Below, piece by piece: positions 1 to 12,056 of a stretch of DNA of 64,000 nt. The position numbers and the translations under genes were made by a program. Numbering within the stretch: position 1 is the first letter of the stretch; each line of letters begins with the position of its first letter. Where the stretch lies: the NCBI RefSeq assembly GCF_030272895.1, contig NZ_JALRNF010000007.1:101656-165655 (forward strand), written 5' to 3'. The notes beneath the pieces were generated by a model that was given only the letters and a program-made list of their open reading frames with translations, did no database searches and had not been told where the DNA came from. Source of the stretch: Pseudomonas sp. BGr12. GTDB taxonomy: Bacteria > Pseudomonadota > Gammaproteobacteria > Pseudomonadales > Pseudomonadaceae.

Positions 1-1
1 G

Positions 2-544
2 GTGGGCCGCCGCACCGGCTCGATCATGGTCAACGGCACCGAGACCATCGGCCTGGCTGCCCACCTGATCCCGCGCCTGGGCGTTGGCTTTTGCCCGGAA
101 GAGCGGGGCATATTCGCCAGCCTCAATGTCGAGGAAAACCTGTTGCTGCCGCCAACGGTGCGCAGTGACGGCATGAGCCTCGATGAAATCTACGAGATGT
201 TCCCCAATCTCTACGAACGCCGTTTCAGCCAGGGCACGCGCCTGTCTGGCGGTGAGCAACAGATGCTGGCCATGGCGCGGATCCTGCGCGCCGGCGCCAA
301 CCTGTTGCTGCTCGACGAGATCACCGAAGGCCTGGCCCCGGTGATTGTGCAGAAGCTGGCGCAGGTGCTGATCAAGCTCAAGAACAAGGGCCTGACCATC
401 GTCCTGGTGGAGCAGAATTTCCGCTTCGCCGCACCGTTGGCCGACCGCCATTACGTGCTGGACCACGGTCAGATCGTGGAGCAAATCAGCGCCGCTGAAC
501 TGGACGCCAAGCAAGATCTTTTGCACCGCTGCCTGGGCGTCTGA
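2..544 (+). CDS. Branched-chain-type ABC transporter ATPase (LivF-like), 5' end outside window
   Basis: This is the C-terminal 180 residues of an ABC ATPase that powers solute uptake at the inner membrane. The ABC signature LSGGEQQ is encoded at 242-262 and the Walker B segment LLLLDE at 302-319. The H-loop region follows. Walker A is absent because the gene starts before the window, so the apparent GTG at 2 is not the true start. The sequence resembles LivF rather than LivG, which fits its place just before a binding protein and two Liv-type permeases. The operon order seems to be ATPase, binding protein, LivH-like, LivM-like, porin. The substrate cannot be read from the ATPase. Confidence 0.9.
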   Translation: MGRRTGSIMVNGTETIGLAAHLIPRLGVGFCPEERGIFASLNVEENLLLPPTVRSDGMSLDEIYEMFPNLYERRFSQGTRLSGGEQQMLAMARILRAGANLLLLDEITEGLAPVIVQKLAQVLIKLKNKGLTIVLVEQNFRFAAPLADRHYVLDHGQIVEQISAAELDAKQDLLHRCLGV

Positions 545-618
545 ACCCCGTTTTACCCCGTGCACTATGCAGGTCGCCGTGGCCAGAGAGCCTGACGACC
601 CGGGGTCGCTTTGCCTGG

Positions 619-632
619 AACAATAAAAATAA
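619..632 (+). promoter_or_regulatory. Candidate Hfq/Crc (CA) motif in leader of binding-protein gene
   Basis: The mRNA-sense sequence AACAATAAAAATAA lies about 23 bases upstream of the ATG at 655 and fits the AANAANAA pattern bound by Hfq with Crc in pseudomonads. It sits just upstream of the G-rich ribosome-binding site. A role in catabolite repression is inferred. Confidence 0.5.
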
Positions 633-654
633 CGTTGGACAGTGGGGGAATGTC

Positions 655-1884
655 ATGAAGTTTTTTCAGCACACAGCAAGCGCCATCCTCGTATCCAGCC
701 TGATCGCCGGCGCGGCCCAGGCCCAGATCAGTGACGACGAGATCCGCATCGGTTACCTGGCGGACATGTCCGGGACTTACCGCGATCTTTCCGGCCCGGG
801 TGGCCTGGAGGCCCTGAACATGGCCGTCGAAGATTTCGGCGGACAGGTCAATGGCAAGAAGATCGTCGTGTTCAGTGCCGATGACCTGAACAAGCCGGAT
901 GTCGGCGCCAACACCGTGCGCCAGTGGGTCGATGAGCGCAACGTCGACATGGTCACCGGCATGGTGGCCTCCTCGGTGGTGCTGGCGGCGAGCAAGGTGG
1001 TCGAGCAGTCCGGCAAGCTGGCGCTGATCTCCGGTGCCGCCGCTTCCAGCCTGACCAACGAATACTGCTCGCCCAACCACATCCACTGGACCTACGACTC
1101 CTACGCGCTGGCCAACGGCACCGCCAAGTCGGTGCTGGCCAGCGGCGGCAAGAAGTGGTTCATTCTCACCGCCGACTACGCCTTCGGCCACGCGATGGAA
1201 GCGGACATCACCAAGGTCGTCGAAGCCGATGGCGGCCAGGTGGTCGGCAAGGCCCGCCACCCGTTCCCGAGCAGCGATTTCTCCTCCTACATCCTTCAGG
1301 CCCAGGGCTCCGGTGCGGACGTGATCGCCTTTGCCAACGCCGGTGCCGATACCGTCAACTCGCTGATGACCGCCAGCCAGTTCGGCGTGGCCCAGTCCGG
1401 GCAGAAGCTGGCCGGCATGGTGGTGTTTCTCAACGATATCCACGCCATGGGGCTGGACGTGACCCAGAACCTGATGCTGACCACCGGCTGGTACTGGGAC
1501 ATGAATGACGAGAGCCGCGCCTGGGCCCAGCGCTACCACAAACGCTTCGGCAAAATGCCGGGCATGGTGCCAGCAGGCATCTACTCGGCGACCATGAACT
1601 ACCTCAACGCGATCAAGGCCACCGGCAGTGACGAGGCGCAGACCGTACGCACGCAGATGATGGCGACACCGGTCAACGACATGTTCGCCAAGAACGGCAA
1701 GGTGCGCGCCGATGGCCGCATGGTCCATGACATGTACCTGGCCCAGGTCAAGACGCCCGCTGAGTCCAAGGGCGAGTGGGACCTGTACAAGATCGTCCGC
1801 ACCATCCCCGGTGACGAGGCGTACCGCCCGGCATCCGAAAGCAAGTGCCAGTTGCTGACCAAGGAATTGGCCAAGCGTGACTGA
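655..1884 (+). CDS. Periplasmic branched-chain-type ABC substrate-binding protein
   Basis: This 409-residue exported binding protein should capture solute in the periplasm and deliver it to the two permeases that follow. A signal peptide of about 23 residues ends at AQA before QISDDE. The mature part (IRIGYLADMSGTYRDLSGPGG) is the Peripla_BP_6 fold shared by LivJ/LivK and by aromatic-acid and urea binding proteins. The start ATG is preceded by a G-rich ribosome-binding site at about 644-648. The downstream OprD-family porin makes a carboxylate or aromatic acid as likely a substrate as a branched-chain amino acid. That is inference from context. Confidence 0.88.
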   Translation: MKFFQHTASAILVSSLIAGAAQAQISDDEIRIGYLADMSGTYRDLSGPGGLEALNMAVEDFGGQVNGKKIVVFSADDLNKPDVGANTVRQWVDERNVDMVTGMVASSVVLAASKVVEQSGKLALISGAAASSLTNEYCSPNHIHWTYDSYALANGTAKSVLASGGKKWFILTADYAFGHAMEADITKVVEADGGQVVGKARHPFPSSDFSSYILQAQGSGADVIAFANAGADTVNSLMTASQFGVAQSGQKLAGMVVFLNDIHAMGLDVTQNLMLTTGWYWDMNDESRAWAQRYHKRFGKMPGMVPAGIYSATMNYLNAIKATGSDEAQTVRTQMMATPVNDMFAKNGKVRADGRMVHDMYLAQVKTPAESKGEWDLYKIVRTIPGDEAYRPASESKCQLLTKELAKRD

Positions 1885-1942
1885 TGTTGCTTGCCCGGTT
1901 GCTGTCAGCCGGGCGTCACGGACTTTCTGCGGGTGGTGAATC

Positions 1943-2830
1943 ATGACTTTGATATTCGGTATACCCCTGAGCGTCATGTCGGGGCAGTTGCTCCTGGGGC
2001 TGATCAACGGTGCCTTCTATGCCTTGCTCAGCCTTGGCCTGGCGATCATTTTCGGCCTGCTGCGCATCATCAACTTCGCCCATGGCGCACAGTACATGCT
2101 GGGAGCGTTCGCGGCGGTGCTGGGGCTCAACTACCTGGGCGTCAACTATTGGGTTGCGCTGGTGCTGGCGCCGCTGCTGGTGGGCGTCGTCGGGGTAATC
2201 ATCGAGCGCTTTCTGTTGCGCCGCATCGCCGGTGAGGATCACCTCTACGGCCTGCTGCTGACCTTCGGCCTGGCCCTGATTTTCGAAGGTTCGTTCGTCA
2301 AGCTGTTCGGGGTGTCCGGCATGTCCTACCCGATGCCGGAGCAACTCAAGGGCGGCTACAACCTGGGCTTCATGTTCCTGCCGACCTATCGCGCCTGGGT
2401 CATCGTCGCCGCGCTGGCGGTGTGCCTGCTGACCTGGTTCATGATCGAACGCACGCGCCTGGGCTCCTACCTGCGCGCCGGTACCGAGAACCCGAAACTG
2501 ATGCAGGCCTTCGGCATCAACGTGCCGCTGCTGATCACTCTGACCTATGGCTACGGCGCCGCCCTGGCCGCCTTCGCCGGGGTGCTGGCGGCGCCGGTCT
2601 ATTCGGTGACGCCGACCATGGGCGCCAACCTGCTGATCGTGGTGTTTGCCGTGGTGGTGATCGGCGGCATGGGCTCGATCATGGGCGCCATCGTCACGGG
2701 GCTGGCCATGGGCCTGATCGAAGGGCTGACCAAGGTGTTCTACCCCGAAGCGTCCAACACGGTGGTGTTTTTGGTAATGGTGCTGGTGCTGCTCGTGCGT
2801 CCGGCCGGGCTGTTCGGAAAGGAGGCGTGA
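1943..2830 (+). CDS. Branched-chain-type ABC permease, LivH-like
   Basis: This 295-residue, very hydrophobic protein has about eight predicted membrane spans and the LivH family sequence GLINGAFYALLSLGLAIIFG near its N-terminus. It should form half of the inner-membrane channel with the LivM-like protein. The start ATG at 1943 follows GGTGGTGAA. Its stop lies 2 bases before the next start, a tight operon junction. The C-terminal VVVIGGMGSIMGAIVTG stretch is the cytoplasmic coupling region typical of the family. Confidence 0.9.
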   Translation: MTLIFGIPLSVMSGQLLLGLINGAFYALLSLGLAIIFGLLRIINFAHGAQYMLGAFAAVLGLNYLGVNYWVALVLAPLLVGVVGVIIERFLLRRIAGEDHLYGLLLTFGLALIFEGSFVKLFGVSGMSYPMPEQLKGGYNLGFMFLPTYRAWVIVAALAVCLLTWFMIERTRLGSYLRAGTENPKLMQAFGINVPLLITLTYGYGAALAAFAGVLAAPVYSVTPTMGANLLIVVFAVVVIGGMGSIMGAIVTGLAMGLIEGLTKVFYPEASNTVVFLVMVLVLLVRPAGLFGKEA

Positions 2831-2832
2831 CG

Positions 2833-3843
2833 ATGACGAGTCTGCAAATCAAACCGGCCGCTGCACGCCTGCAACCCCAGGTGGTGCTGGAGCGGCAACA
2901 GGCGGCCAGTCGCCGCAAGCGTGGCTTCTACCTGGCACTGTTTGCCGTTGCCCTGGTGGCGCCCATGGCGATCTACCCGGTGTTCCTGATGAAGTTGCTG
3001 TGCTTTGCCCTGTTCGCCTGCGCCTTCAACCTGCTGTTGGGGTATGCCGGCTTGCTGTCCTTCGGGCATGCGGCATTCCTGGCAACCGGCGGCTATGTCA
3101 CCGGCTTTTTGCTCAGTCACTACACTGGCCTGGGCACGGAGCTGGGGATTCTCGCCGGCACCCTGGCATCGGCCGCGCTCGGCCTGGTGTTCGGGCTTCT
3201 GGCGATCCGCCGGCAGGGCATCTACTTCGCCATGATCACCCTGGCCCTGGCCCAGCTGGTGTTCTTCATCTACGTCCAGGCCCCGTTCACCGGCGGCGAG
3301 AACGGCCTGCACGGTGTGCCGCGCGGCACCTTGTTCGGTGTGTTCGACCTGAGTAACAACCTGACCCTGTACTACTTCGTGCTGGCGGTGTTCGTGTTCG
3401 GCTACGCGGTCATCCAGCGCACCATCCACTCACCCTATGGCCAGGTGCTCAAGGCCATTCGTGAGAATGAGCCACGGGCCATTTCCCTGGGCTACAACGT
3501 CGATGCCCACAAGCTGCTGGCGTTCGTCATCTCGGCGGCGCTGACCGGCCTTGCCGGCTCGACCAAGACCGTGGTGTTCCAGCTGGCGTCGTTGACCGAC
3601 GCGCACTGGCACATGTCTGGCGAAGTGATCCTGATGACCCTGCTCGGCGGCGTGGGCACGGTGCTGGGGCCCCTGGTCGGCGCCACGGTCGTGGTGACGC
3701 TGCAAAGCTACCTGTCCAACGGCCCGCTGGGGGAATGGGTGCACGTGATCCTGGGGCTGATCTTCGTCCTCTGCGTCTTGCTGTTCCGGGTCGGCATCGT
3801 CGGCTGGGTACTCAAGCTCAGCCGGCGCAACTTCCACAACTGA
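2833..3843 (+). CDS. Branched-chain-type ABC permease, LivM-like
   Basis: This 336-residue permease pairs with the LivH-like subunit. The ATG at 2833 is chosen over longer upstream readings because it follows a strong GGAAAGGAGG site that overlaps the end of the previous gene. After a hydrophilic N-terminal tail of about 35 residues come roughly eight membrane spans. The family motif GYAGLLSFGHAAFLATGGY is present. The segment ILMTLLGGVGTVLGPLVGA is the coupling helix region. Confidence 0.9.
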   Translation: MTSLQIKPAAARLQPQVVLERQQAASRRKRGFYLALFAVALVAPMAIYPVFLMKLLCFALFACAFNLLLGYAGLLSFGHAAFLATGGYVTGFLLSHYTGLGTELGILAGTLASAALGLVFGLLAIRRQGIYFAMITLALAQLVFFIYVQAPFTGGENGLHGVPRGTLFGVFDLSNNLTLYYFVLAVFVFGYAVIQRTIHSPYGQVLKAIRENEPRAISLGYNVDAHKLLAFVISAALTGLAGSTKTVVFQLASLTDAHWHMSGEVILMTLLGGVGTVLGPLVGATVVVTLQSYLSNGPLGEWVHVILGLIFVLCVLLFRVGIVGWVLKLSRRNFHN

Positions 3844-3898
3844 TTCGTAACCATCGCTGTCGGGAGCCCGCGTGGTCTGCGTGGGTGGGCTTGACCAC

Positions 3899-3909
3899 AA
3901 CAATAAAAA
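3899..3909 (+). promoter_or_regulatory. Candidate Hfq/Crc (CA) motif at porin start
   Basis: AACAATAAAAA directly abuts the purine-rich ribosome-binding site (GAGAG, 3911-3915) of the porin. It fits the AANAANAA target of Hfq/Crc and nearly repeats the motif at 619 in the same operon. Binding there would block ribosome access. This is inference from the motif. Confidence 0.5.
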
Positions 3910-3919
3910 AGAGAGTTTT

Positions 3920-5188
3920 ATGCACGCCATACGTTTTGCCCGAGTTGTTCAATTGACTGGTATCGCCGGGGTTATCGGGGTCAGCGCGCCAGCGTCGGCT
4001 GCGTTCGTGGCGGACAGCAAAGCCAGTGTGGAGGCGCGTAACTTCTACATGAACCGCGACTTCCGCCAGGCCGGCGCGCCACAAAGCAAAGGTGAGGAAT
4101 GGGCGCAGGGTTTCATCCTGCGCATGGAGTCGGGTTACACCGAGGGGCCGGTGGGCGTGGGTATCGATGCCCTGGGGCAACTGGGCATCAAGCTCGACTC
4201 CAGCCCCGATCGCGCCGGGGTCACCGGCCTGCTGCCCCAGGGGCCGCAATCCAAGCGCGCGCCGGATGACTACAGCGAACTGGGCCTGACCGGCAAGCTG
4301 CGGGTCTCCAAGTCGACCCTCAAGGTGGGCACCCTGGCGCCCAAGTTGCCGGTCTTGCAGCCCAACGAATCACGCCTGTTGCCGCAGACCTTCCAGGGCG
4401 GGCAATTGAACTCGATGGAACTCGACAACCTGAGCTTCAACGCCGGTCGCCTGACCCAAGTCAGCCAGCGCAACTCGTCGAACCGCGAAGACATGACGCT
4501 GATGAAAGGCCCGCGACGCAACATCGTCACTGGGGCCAATGCCACCACCGACCAGTTCGACTTCATCGGTGCCGATTACAAGTGGACCAGCGCGCTGACC
4601 ACCGGCTATCACTATGCGCACCTGGACGAGCTGTACAAGCAGCACTTCCTGACACTCACCCACCTCTGGCCGGTGGCCGAGGGCCAGTCGCTCAAGACCG
4701 ACCTGCGCTGGTCCAGCGCGGACGATGACGGTAACAGCAACGTCGACAACCGCATGCTCGGCGCGATGTTTACCTACTCGCTGGGTGCCCATGCGTTCGG
4801 TGTGACCTATCAGAAGATGAGCGGTGATACCGGCTTTGCCAACGTCAACGGCGCCGATCCGTACCTGGTCAACCTGGTGCAGATCAACGACTTCGCCAAC
4901 CAGGATGAACGCTCCTGGCAGGCGCGTTACGACTTCAACTTCGCTGGTATCGGTATTCCCGGCCTGACCTTCATGACCCGTTACGTCAAAGGCGACAACG
5001 TCAACCTGGGCGCCGCGCCAGGCGAGGGCAAGGAGTGGGAACGCAACACCGACATCGGCTACGTGATCCAGAGTGGCCCGCTGAAGAACGTCGGGATCAA
5101 ATGGCGCAATGCGACCTATCGCACCAGCTTCACCAGCGACATCGATGAGAACCGTCTGATCCTCAGCTACACCCTGGCGCTCTGGTAA
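3920..5188 (+). CDS. OprD-family outer-membrane porin
   Basis: This 422-residue protein should form a monomeric substrate-specific channel in the outer membrane. The signal peptide ends near ASA-AF at residues 22-26. The mature start (ESKASVEAR-like, then NFYMNRDFR) and the aromatic C-terminus (LSYTLALW) are typical of OprD proteins. ATG at 3920 is preferred to a GTG at 3872 because it gives a clean signal peptide and has GAGAG 4 bases upstream. It follows the permease genes by 76 bases, so it probably brings the same solute across the outer membrane. OccD (basic amino acid) and OccK (aromatic carboxylate) subgroups cannot be separated by eye. Confidence 0.9.
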   Translation: MHAIRFARVVQLTGIAGVIGVSAPASAAFVADSKASVEARNFYMNRDFRQAGAPQSKGEEWAQGFILRMESGYTEGPVGVGIDALGQLGIKLDSSPDRAGVTGLLPQGPQSKRAPDDYSELGLTGKLRVSKSTLKVGTLAPKLPVLQPNESRLLPQTFQGGQLNSMELDNLSFNAGRLTQVSQRNSSNREDMTLMKGPRRNIVTGANATTDQFDFIGADYKWTSALTTGYHYAHLDELYKQHFLTLTHLWPVAEGQSLKTDLRWSSADDDGNSNVDNRMLGAMFTYSLGAHAFGVTYQKMSGDTGFANVNGADPYLVNLVQINDFANQDERSWQARYDFNFAGIGIPGLTFMTRYVKGDNVNLGAAPGEGKEWERNTDIGYVIQSGPLKNVGIKWRNATYRTSFTSDIDENRLILSYTLALW

Positions 5189-5281
5189 CCGGGTAGTGGC
5201 AGGCGGGTAGGCGTGGGGCTCGCGGTGTGGCGCATCCACATCGCGGGCACCTCCCGGCCAGGACAAATCGAACAGGCACAA

Positions 5282-5315
5282 AAAAGGCACTTGCGAGATT
5301 CGCCAAGTGCCTTTT
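5282..5315. terminator. Bidirectional intrinsic terminator between porin gene and tmRNA
   Basis: A perfect 12-base stem, AAAAGGCACTTG with CAAGTGCCTTTT, encloses a 10-base loop. Runs of A on the left and T on the right let it stop transcription from both sides: the porin operon on plus and tmRNA on minus. Confidence 0.85.
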
Positions 5316-5329
5316 CTGTTTTGCGTGTT

Positions 5330-5721
5330 TGGTGGAACCGGGGGGATTTGAACCCCCGTCCGCCAGTGCTCCGCTGTCGGTCCTACATGCTTAGCCGTGT
5401 CTATTGAGTTAATCCGCAGCCGCCCGACGGGCAGGGTGCTTTGGACGAGTTGTGTAAGTTTTAGCCACTTCGTCCACAACGTACTACGCGGCGATCCTGT
5501 TCTGTATGACAATCATTTCGGGTTTACAGGCATCCCCTGATGATTGCTGGAGCCGAAGCTACCAGAAGAGCGGGCTCAGCTGCTTACGCAGCGAGAGCGT
5601 AGCCCTCGTAGTTTTCGTCATTGGCAACTATAGAAAGTTGCAACAGTGGATTTACGAGTTCTGTTACCAACTCGGCATGCACCTAGAGTTTCACTACCGG
5701 CGTCGAATCCTAATCGGCCCC
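5330..5721 (-). ncRNA. ssrA: tmRNA (ssrA), trans-translation RNA
   Basis: This 392-base RNA starts with GGGGCCGATTAGG and ends with a tRNA-like T arm (GGTTCAAATCC) and an encoded CCA. The tag reading frame at 5584-5625 (minus) codes ANDENYEGYALAA followed by TAA, with the usual resume context GTTGCCAATGAC. With SmpB (13125-13607) it rescues stalled ribosomes and tags nascent chains for proteolysis. The shadow open frame across it, with NRGDLNPRP, is a known false gene over the tRNA-like 3' end. Confidence 0.97.
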
Positions 5722-5735
5722 ATGTATTGCTCTAG

Positions 5736-5788
5736 CAGCGTTTTTCAACGCTTGAGCCCAGTATACGTCATCGCTCGGGCGACGTCGA
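5736..5788 (-). promoter_or_regulatory. Probable tmRNA promoter and leader hairpin
   Basis: On the minus strand TATACT (5760-5765) is a good -10 box, with a poor TCGACG-like -35 about 17 bases upstream. Transcription would start near 5753. The short precursor carries a perfect hairpin AGCGTT-GAAA-AACGCT that RNase processing would remove before the mature 5' end at 5721. Confidence 0.6.
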
Positions 5789-5816
5789 CTGCGGTTCCCG
5801 TCGCCCGATGAATTCG

Positions 5817-6089
5817 TTACTGGCCGCCTTTTTCGATTTTGGCCAGGCGCTCCAAGACCTTGCTGGTGATGGCAATACAGGATTTGTCATCGCCGCTTGC
5901 CTGTGCGTTCTTGGCCTCCTCGACGTTCTTTTTGATCGCATCGTCAAAACCTTCGGAGGTCGCGCCGGCCATGGCCATGGCATCGTTGATCTTCTTCAGG
6001 TTGTCGGCACACAGGTCGTCAGCCGCAAACACAGGTGAGGCAAGCAACGCAGCGGCAATGAACAGTCCGGAAATCGCAGTTCGCTTCAT
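5817..6089 (-). CDS. Small exported protein of unknown function
   Basis: This 90-residue protein has a clear signal peptide (MKRTAISGLFIAAALLASPVFA, cleaved before ADDLC) and a short helical mature part with two cysteines (in DLCADN and KSCIAI) that could form a disulfide in the periplasm. A strong AAGGAG site lies 6 bases upstream of the ATG. I do not recognise a named family, though the gene looks genuine. It lies alone between tmRNA and a REP pair. Confidence 0.75.
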   Translation of the reverse strand: MKRTAISGLFIAAALLASPVFAADDLCADNLKKINDAMAMAGATSEGFDDAIKKNVEEAKNAQASGDDKSCIAITSKVLERLAKIEKGGQ

Positions 6090-6176
6090 GTAAATCTCCT
6101 TGGCGCGATGGCCTTGGGAAAGGGGCTTAGCGGATGGACTGCGATGCTTGCCGGGAGGCAGATCTGGTGGCCTCTT

Positions 6177-6227
6177 CGCGGGGCAAGCCCGCTCCTACCA
6201 ATCCTGTAGGAGCGGGCTTGCCCCGCG
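6177..6227. repeat. Inverted REP pair 1
   Basis: Two 22-base REP arms (each with GAGCGGGCTTGCCCCGCG or its complement) face each other across 7 bases. The pair begins 9 bases past the stop codon of the D-lactate dehydrogenase gene. Such elements often stabilise or terminate 3' mRNA ends. Confidence 0.9.
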
Positions 6228-6235
6228 ATCGGTGT

Positions 6236-9046
<2,811 letters not shown>

Positions 9047-9123
9047 GCAATCTCCTCGCGGGGCCTGGCATCTGACGCGCCCTGTGCCCCGGTCAATCAG
9101 GCGGTGTTCGTGCGGGCGCGCTA

Positions 9124-10269
9124 TCAGGCGCCCAGTTCGCGTACCAACGAATCGCGGGTGATCTCGCTGATGGACTTGGCGCCGGTGAGCACCATGGCCA
9201 CGCGCATTTCCTTCTCGAACAGCTCCAGCAGGTTCTTCACCCCGGCTTCGCCAGCGGTGGCGAGGGCGTAGAGAAAGGCGCGACCGATCAGCACGGTGTC
9301 GGCGCCCAGGGCGATCATGCGCACCACATCCAGGCCGCTGCGGATGCCGGAGTCGGCGAGGATCTTCAGGTCGCCTTTGACCGCATCGGCGATGGCCGGC
9401 AGGGCGCGGGCGCTGGACAACACGCCGTCGAGCTGGCGACCGCCGTGGTTGGATACCACGATGCCGTCGGCGCCGAACTTCACGGCGTCCTTGGCGTCCT
9501 GCGGATCGAGGATGCCCTTGATCACCATGGGACCGTCCCAGAAGTCACGGATCCACTCCAGGTCCTTCCAGGAAATCGACGGGTCGAAGTTGGCGCCCAG
9601 CCAGCCGATGTAGTCGGCAAGGCCGGTGGGGTTGCCACGGTACTTGGAGATGTTGCCCAGGTCGTGGGGCCTGCCCAGCAAGCCGACGTCCAGCGCCCAC
9701 TGTGGATGGGTCATGGCCTGCCAGACGCGACGCAGTGGCGCGTTCGGGCCGCTCATGCCGGAGTGGGCGTCACGGTAGCGAGCGCCGGGTACCGGCATGT
9801 CGACGGTGAACACCAGGGTAGTGACGCCGGCGGCCTTGGCGCGCTCCAGGGCGTTGCGCATGAAGCCACGGTCCTTGAGCACGTAGAGCTGGAACCACAT
9901 GGGCCGGTCGATGGCCGGGGCGACTTCCTCGATCGGGCACACCGACACCGTCGACAGGGTGAAGGGAATGCCCTTGGCCGCGGCGGCGCGGGCGGCCTGG
10001 ACTTCACCGCGACGGGCATACATGCCGGTCAGGCCAACCGGTGCCAGGGCCACCGGCATGCTCAGGGTCTCGTTGAACAGCGTGGTCTCGAGGCTCAGCT
10101 CGGACATGTTCTTCAGCACGCGCTGGCGCAGGGCGATGCCGGCCAGGTCTTCGACGTTGTGCCGCAGCGTGTACTCGGCATAGGCACCACCGTCGGCGTA
10201 ATGGAACAGGAACGGCGGCAGCTTGCGTTGGGCTGCTGCGCGGTAGTCGGTAGAGGCAGAAATGATCAT
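9124..10269 (-). CDS. lldD: L-lactate dehydrogenase, FMN-dependent (quinone-linked)
   Basis: LldD oxidises L-lactate to pyruvate at the inner membrane. The 381-residue length equals the family norm when ATG at 10269 ([10 protein letters not shown]) is used rather than an upstream GTG. The C-terminal FMN/active-site block [10 protein letters not shown] contains the catalytic histidine, and [20 protein letters not shown] is the FMN phosphate-binding region. It lies 70 bases after lldP on the same strand. Confidence 0.95.
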   Translation of the reverse strand: MIISASTDYRAAAQRKLPPFLFHYADGGAYAEYTLRHNVEDLAGIALRQRVLKNMSELSLETTLFNETLSMPVALAPVGLTGMYARRGEVQAARAAAAKGIPFTLSTVSVCPIEEVAPAIDRPMWFQLYVLKDRGFMRNALERAKAAGVTTLVFTVDMPVPGARYRDAHSGMSGPNAPLRRVWQAMTHPQWALDVGLLGRPHDLGNISKYRGNPTGLADYIGWLGANFDPSISWKDLEWIRDFWDGPMVIKGILDPQDAKDAVKFGADGIVVSNHGGRQLDGVLSSARALPAIADAVKGDLKILADSGIRSGLDVVRMIALGADTVLIGRAFLYALATAGEAGVKNLLELFEKEMRVAMVLTGAKSISEITRDSLVRELGA

Positions 10270-10339
10270 GAGCTCTCGCAGCGTCAGGTGAGAGGAGACA
10301 GTAGCCGGGCGCATTGCTACGCGCCCGGCCTCAGTCACT

Positions 10340-12010
10340 TTAGTGATGAACCAGCATGCCGGTCAGCCAATAGGCCTGGATCAGGGTGATCAAGCCGACG
10401 ATGGTGGCGAAGAACAGGCTGTGCTTGAGGGTGAAGCGGAACAGGTCCGATTCCTTGCCGACCAGGCCGGTGGCCGCGCAGGCCACGGCGATGGATTGCG
10501 GCGAAATCATCTTGCCGGTCACGCCACCGCTGGTGTTGGCGGCGACCAGCAGGGTGTCGTTGACCCCGATCTGGTGCGCGGTGGTGGCTTGCAGCGAGCT
10601 GAACAGGGCGTTGGACGAGGTGTCGGAACCGGTCAGGAACACGCCCAGCCAGCCGAGGAACGGCGAGAAGAACGGGAACGCGGCGCCAGTGCCGGCCAGG
10701 ACCAGGGCCATGGTCGAGGACATGCCCGAGTAGTTGGTGACAAAGGCGAAGGCCAGCACCATGCCGATGGACAGGATCGGCCAGCGCAGCTCGTAGAAGG
10801 TCTCCTTCAAAGTGGTCAGACCAGTTTTGAGATTGATGTTCAGTACCAGCATGGACAGCAGCGCCGAGAAGAAGATCGCGGTGCCGGTGGCGGAAATCGG
10901 GTCAAGCTTGAACACGGCCGGGATCGCGGTCGGAGTGGCGACGATCGGCGCGGACTTGATCACCAGTTGATCCAGGTGCGGGATGGCGAAGTTGAACACC
11001 CAGCTGTACATCGAGCCACCGGCGGCGAACATCGCCTTGAACGGCTTGAGGGTCCAGATGGTGACCAGCACGGTGAGGATCAGGAATGGCGACCAGGCCT
11101 TGAAGATCTGGCCCAGGCTGTACGGCGAAGGGTGGCTGCCACCGCCACTGACCATAGCGGCACCGACGCTGCCCTTGGCGCTGGCGAACGAATGCTTGGG
11201 CTGCCAGACCTTGAGGAACAGGGTCAGGGAAACCAGGCTGGCCAGGGCCGAGGTGATGTCCGGCAGCTCCGGGCCGATGAAGTTCGAGGTGAAGTACTGG
11301 GTCACGGCAAAGCTCAGGCCGGCTACCAGGGCGGCTGGCCAGGTCTCTTTGACGCCACGCAGGCCGTCCATCATGAACACCAGCCAGAACGGCACGAACA
11401 GCGACAGCAGCGGCAGCTGGCGGCCGGTCATGGCGCCGATGTGGAAGGCGTCGATGCCGGTCACCTGGCCCGCGACGATGATCGGGATGCCCAGGGCGCC
11501 GAAGGCCACCGGTGCGGTGTTGGCGATCAGGCACAGGCCGGCGGCGTACAGCGGGTTGAAGCCCAGGCCCACCAGCAGGGCGGCGGTGATGGCCACCGGG
11601 GCGCCGAAACCGGCCGCACCTTCGAGGAAGGCACCGAAGCAGAAGCCGATCAGCAGCACCTGCAGGCGCTGGTCATCGGTGATCGACAGCACCGAGCTGC
11701 GGATCACTTCGAACTGGCCGCTCTTGACCGTGAGTTTGTACAGGAACACCGCGGCAACGATGATCCAGGCGATAGGCCACAGGCCATAGGCAAAACCGTA
11801 ACCGGCGGCGGCGAAGGCCATGTCGGCAGGCATCTGGAACGCGAAGATCGCCACCAGGATCGACAGGCCGAGGGTGATGCTGCCGGCGACGTGCCCCTTG
11901 AGGCGGAACACCGCCAGGGCGAGGAAGAAGAAGACGATCGGGATGACTGCCGCGAGTGCGGACAGGCCAAGACTACCAAGCGGACTGTAGAGCTGTTGCC
12001 AGGTTTGCAT
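10340..12010 (-). CDS. lldP: L-lactate permease
   Basis: This 556-residue inner-membrane proton symporter of the LctP family imports lactate and is very hydrophobic throughout. The block [20 protein letters not shown] is characteristic of the family. It is the first gene of the lldP-lldD-dld operon. Its promoter region holds the LldR-type palindrome, and its leader contains AACAACAA, a possible Crc/Hfq site. Confidence 0.95.
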   Translation of the reverse strand: MQTWQQLYSPLGSLGLSALAAVIPIVFFFLALAVFRLKGHVAGSITLGLSILVAIFAFQMPADMAFAAAGYGFAYGLWPIAWIIVAAVFLYKLTVKSGQFEVIRSSVLSITDDQRLQVLLIGFCFGAFLEGAAGFGAPVAITAALLVGLGFNPLYAAGLCLIANTAPVAFGALGIPIIVAGQVTGIDAFHIGAMTGRQLPLLSLFVPFWLVFMMDGLRGVKETWPAALVAGLSFAVTQYFTSNFIGPELPDITSALASLVSLTLFLKVWQPKHSFASAKGSVGAAMVSGGGSHPSPYSLGQIFKAWSPFLILTVLVTIWTLKPFKAMFAAGGSMYSWVFNFAIPHLDQLVIKSAPIVATPTAIPAVFKLDPISATGTAIFFSALLSMLVLNINLKTGLTTLKETFYELRWPILSIGMVLAFAFVTNYSGMSSTMALVLAGTGAAFPFFSPFLGWLGVFLTGSDTSSNALFSSLQATTAHQIGVNDTLLVAANTSGGVTGKMISPQSIAVACAATGLVGKESDLFRFTLKHSLFFATIVGLITLIQAYWLTGMLVHH

Positions 12011-12026
12011 ATGGGGTGGCCCCTAA

Positions 12027-12034
12027 TTGTTGTT
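12027..12034 (-). promoter_or_regulatory. Candidate Hfq/Crc (CA) motif in lldP leader
   Basis: On the minus strand AACAACAA lies 16 bases upstream of the lldP ATG, just before a G-rich ribosome-binding site. It fits AANAANAA exactly. Repression of lactate uptake by Hfq/Crc is inferred. Confidence 0.45.
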
Positions 12035-12056
12035 GGTCAGAGCACTGGCATTGGAT

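Noticed and set aside
5213..5407. Small open frame containing NRGDLNPRP
   Set aside because: It is translated across the tRNA-like 3' end of tmRNA, a frequent false gene call.
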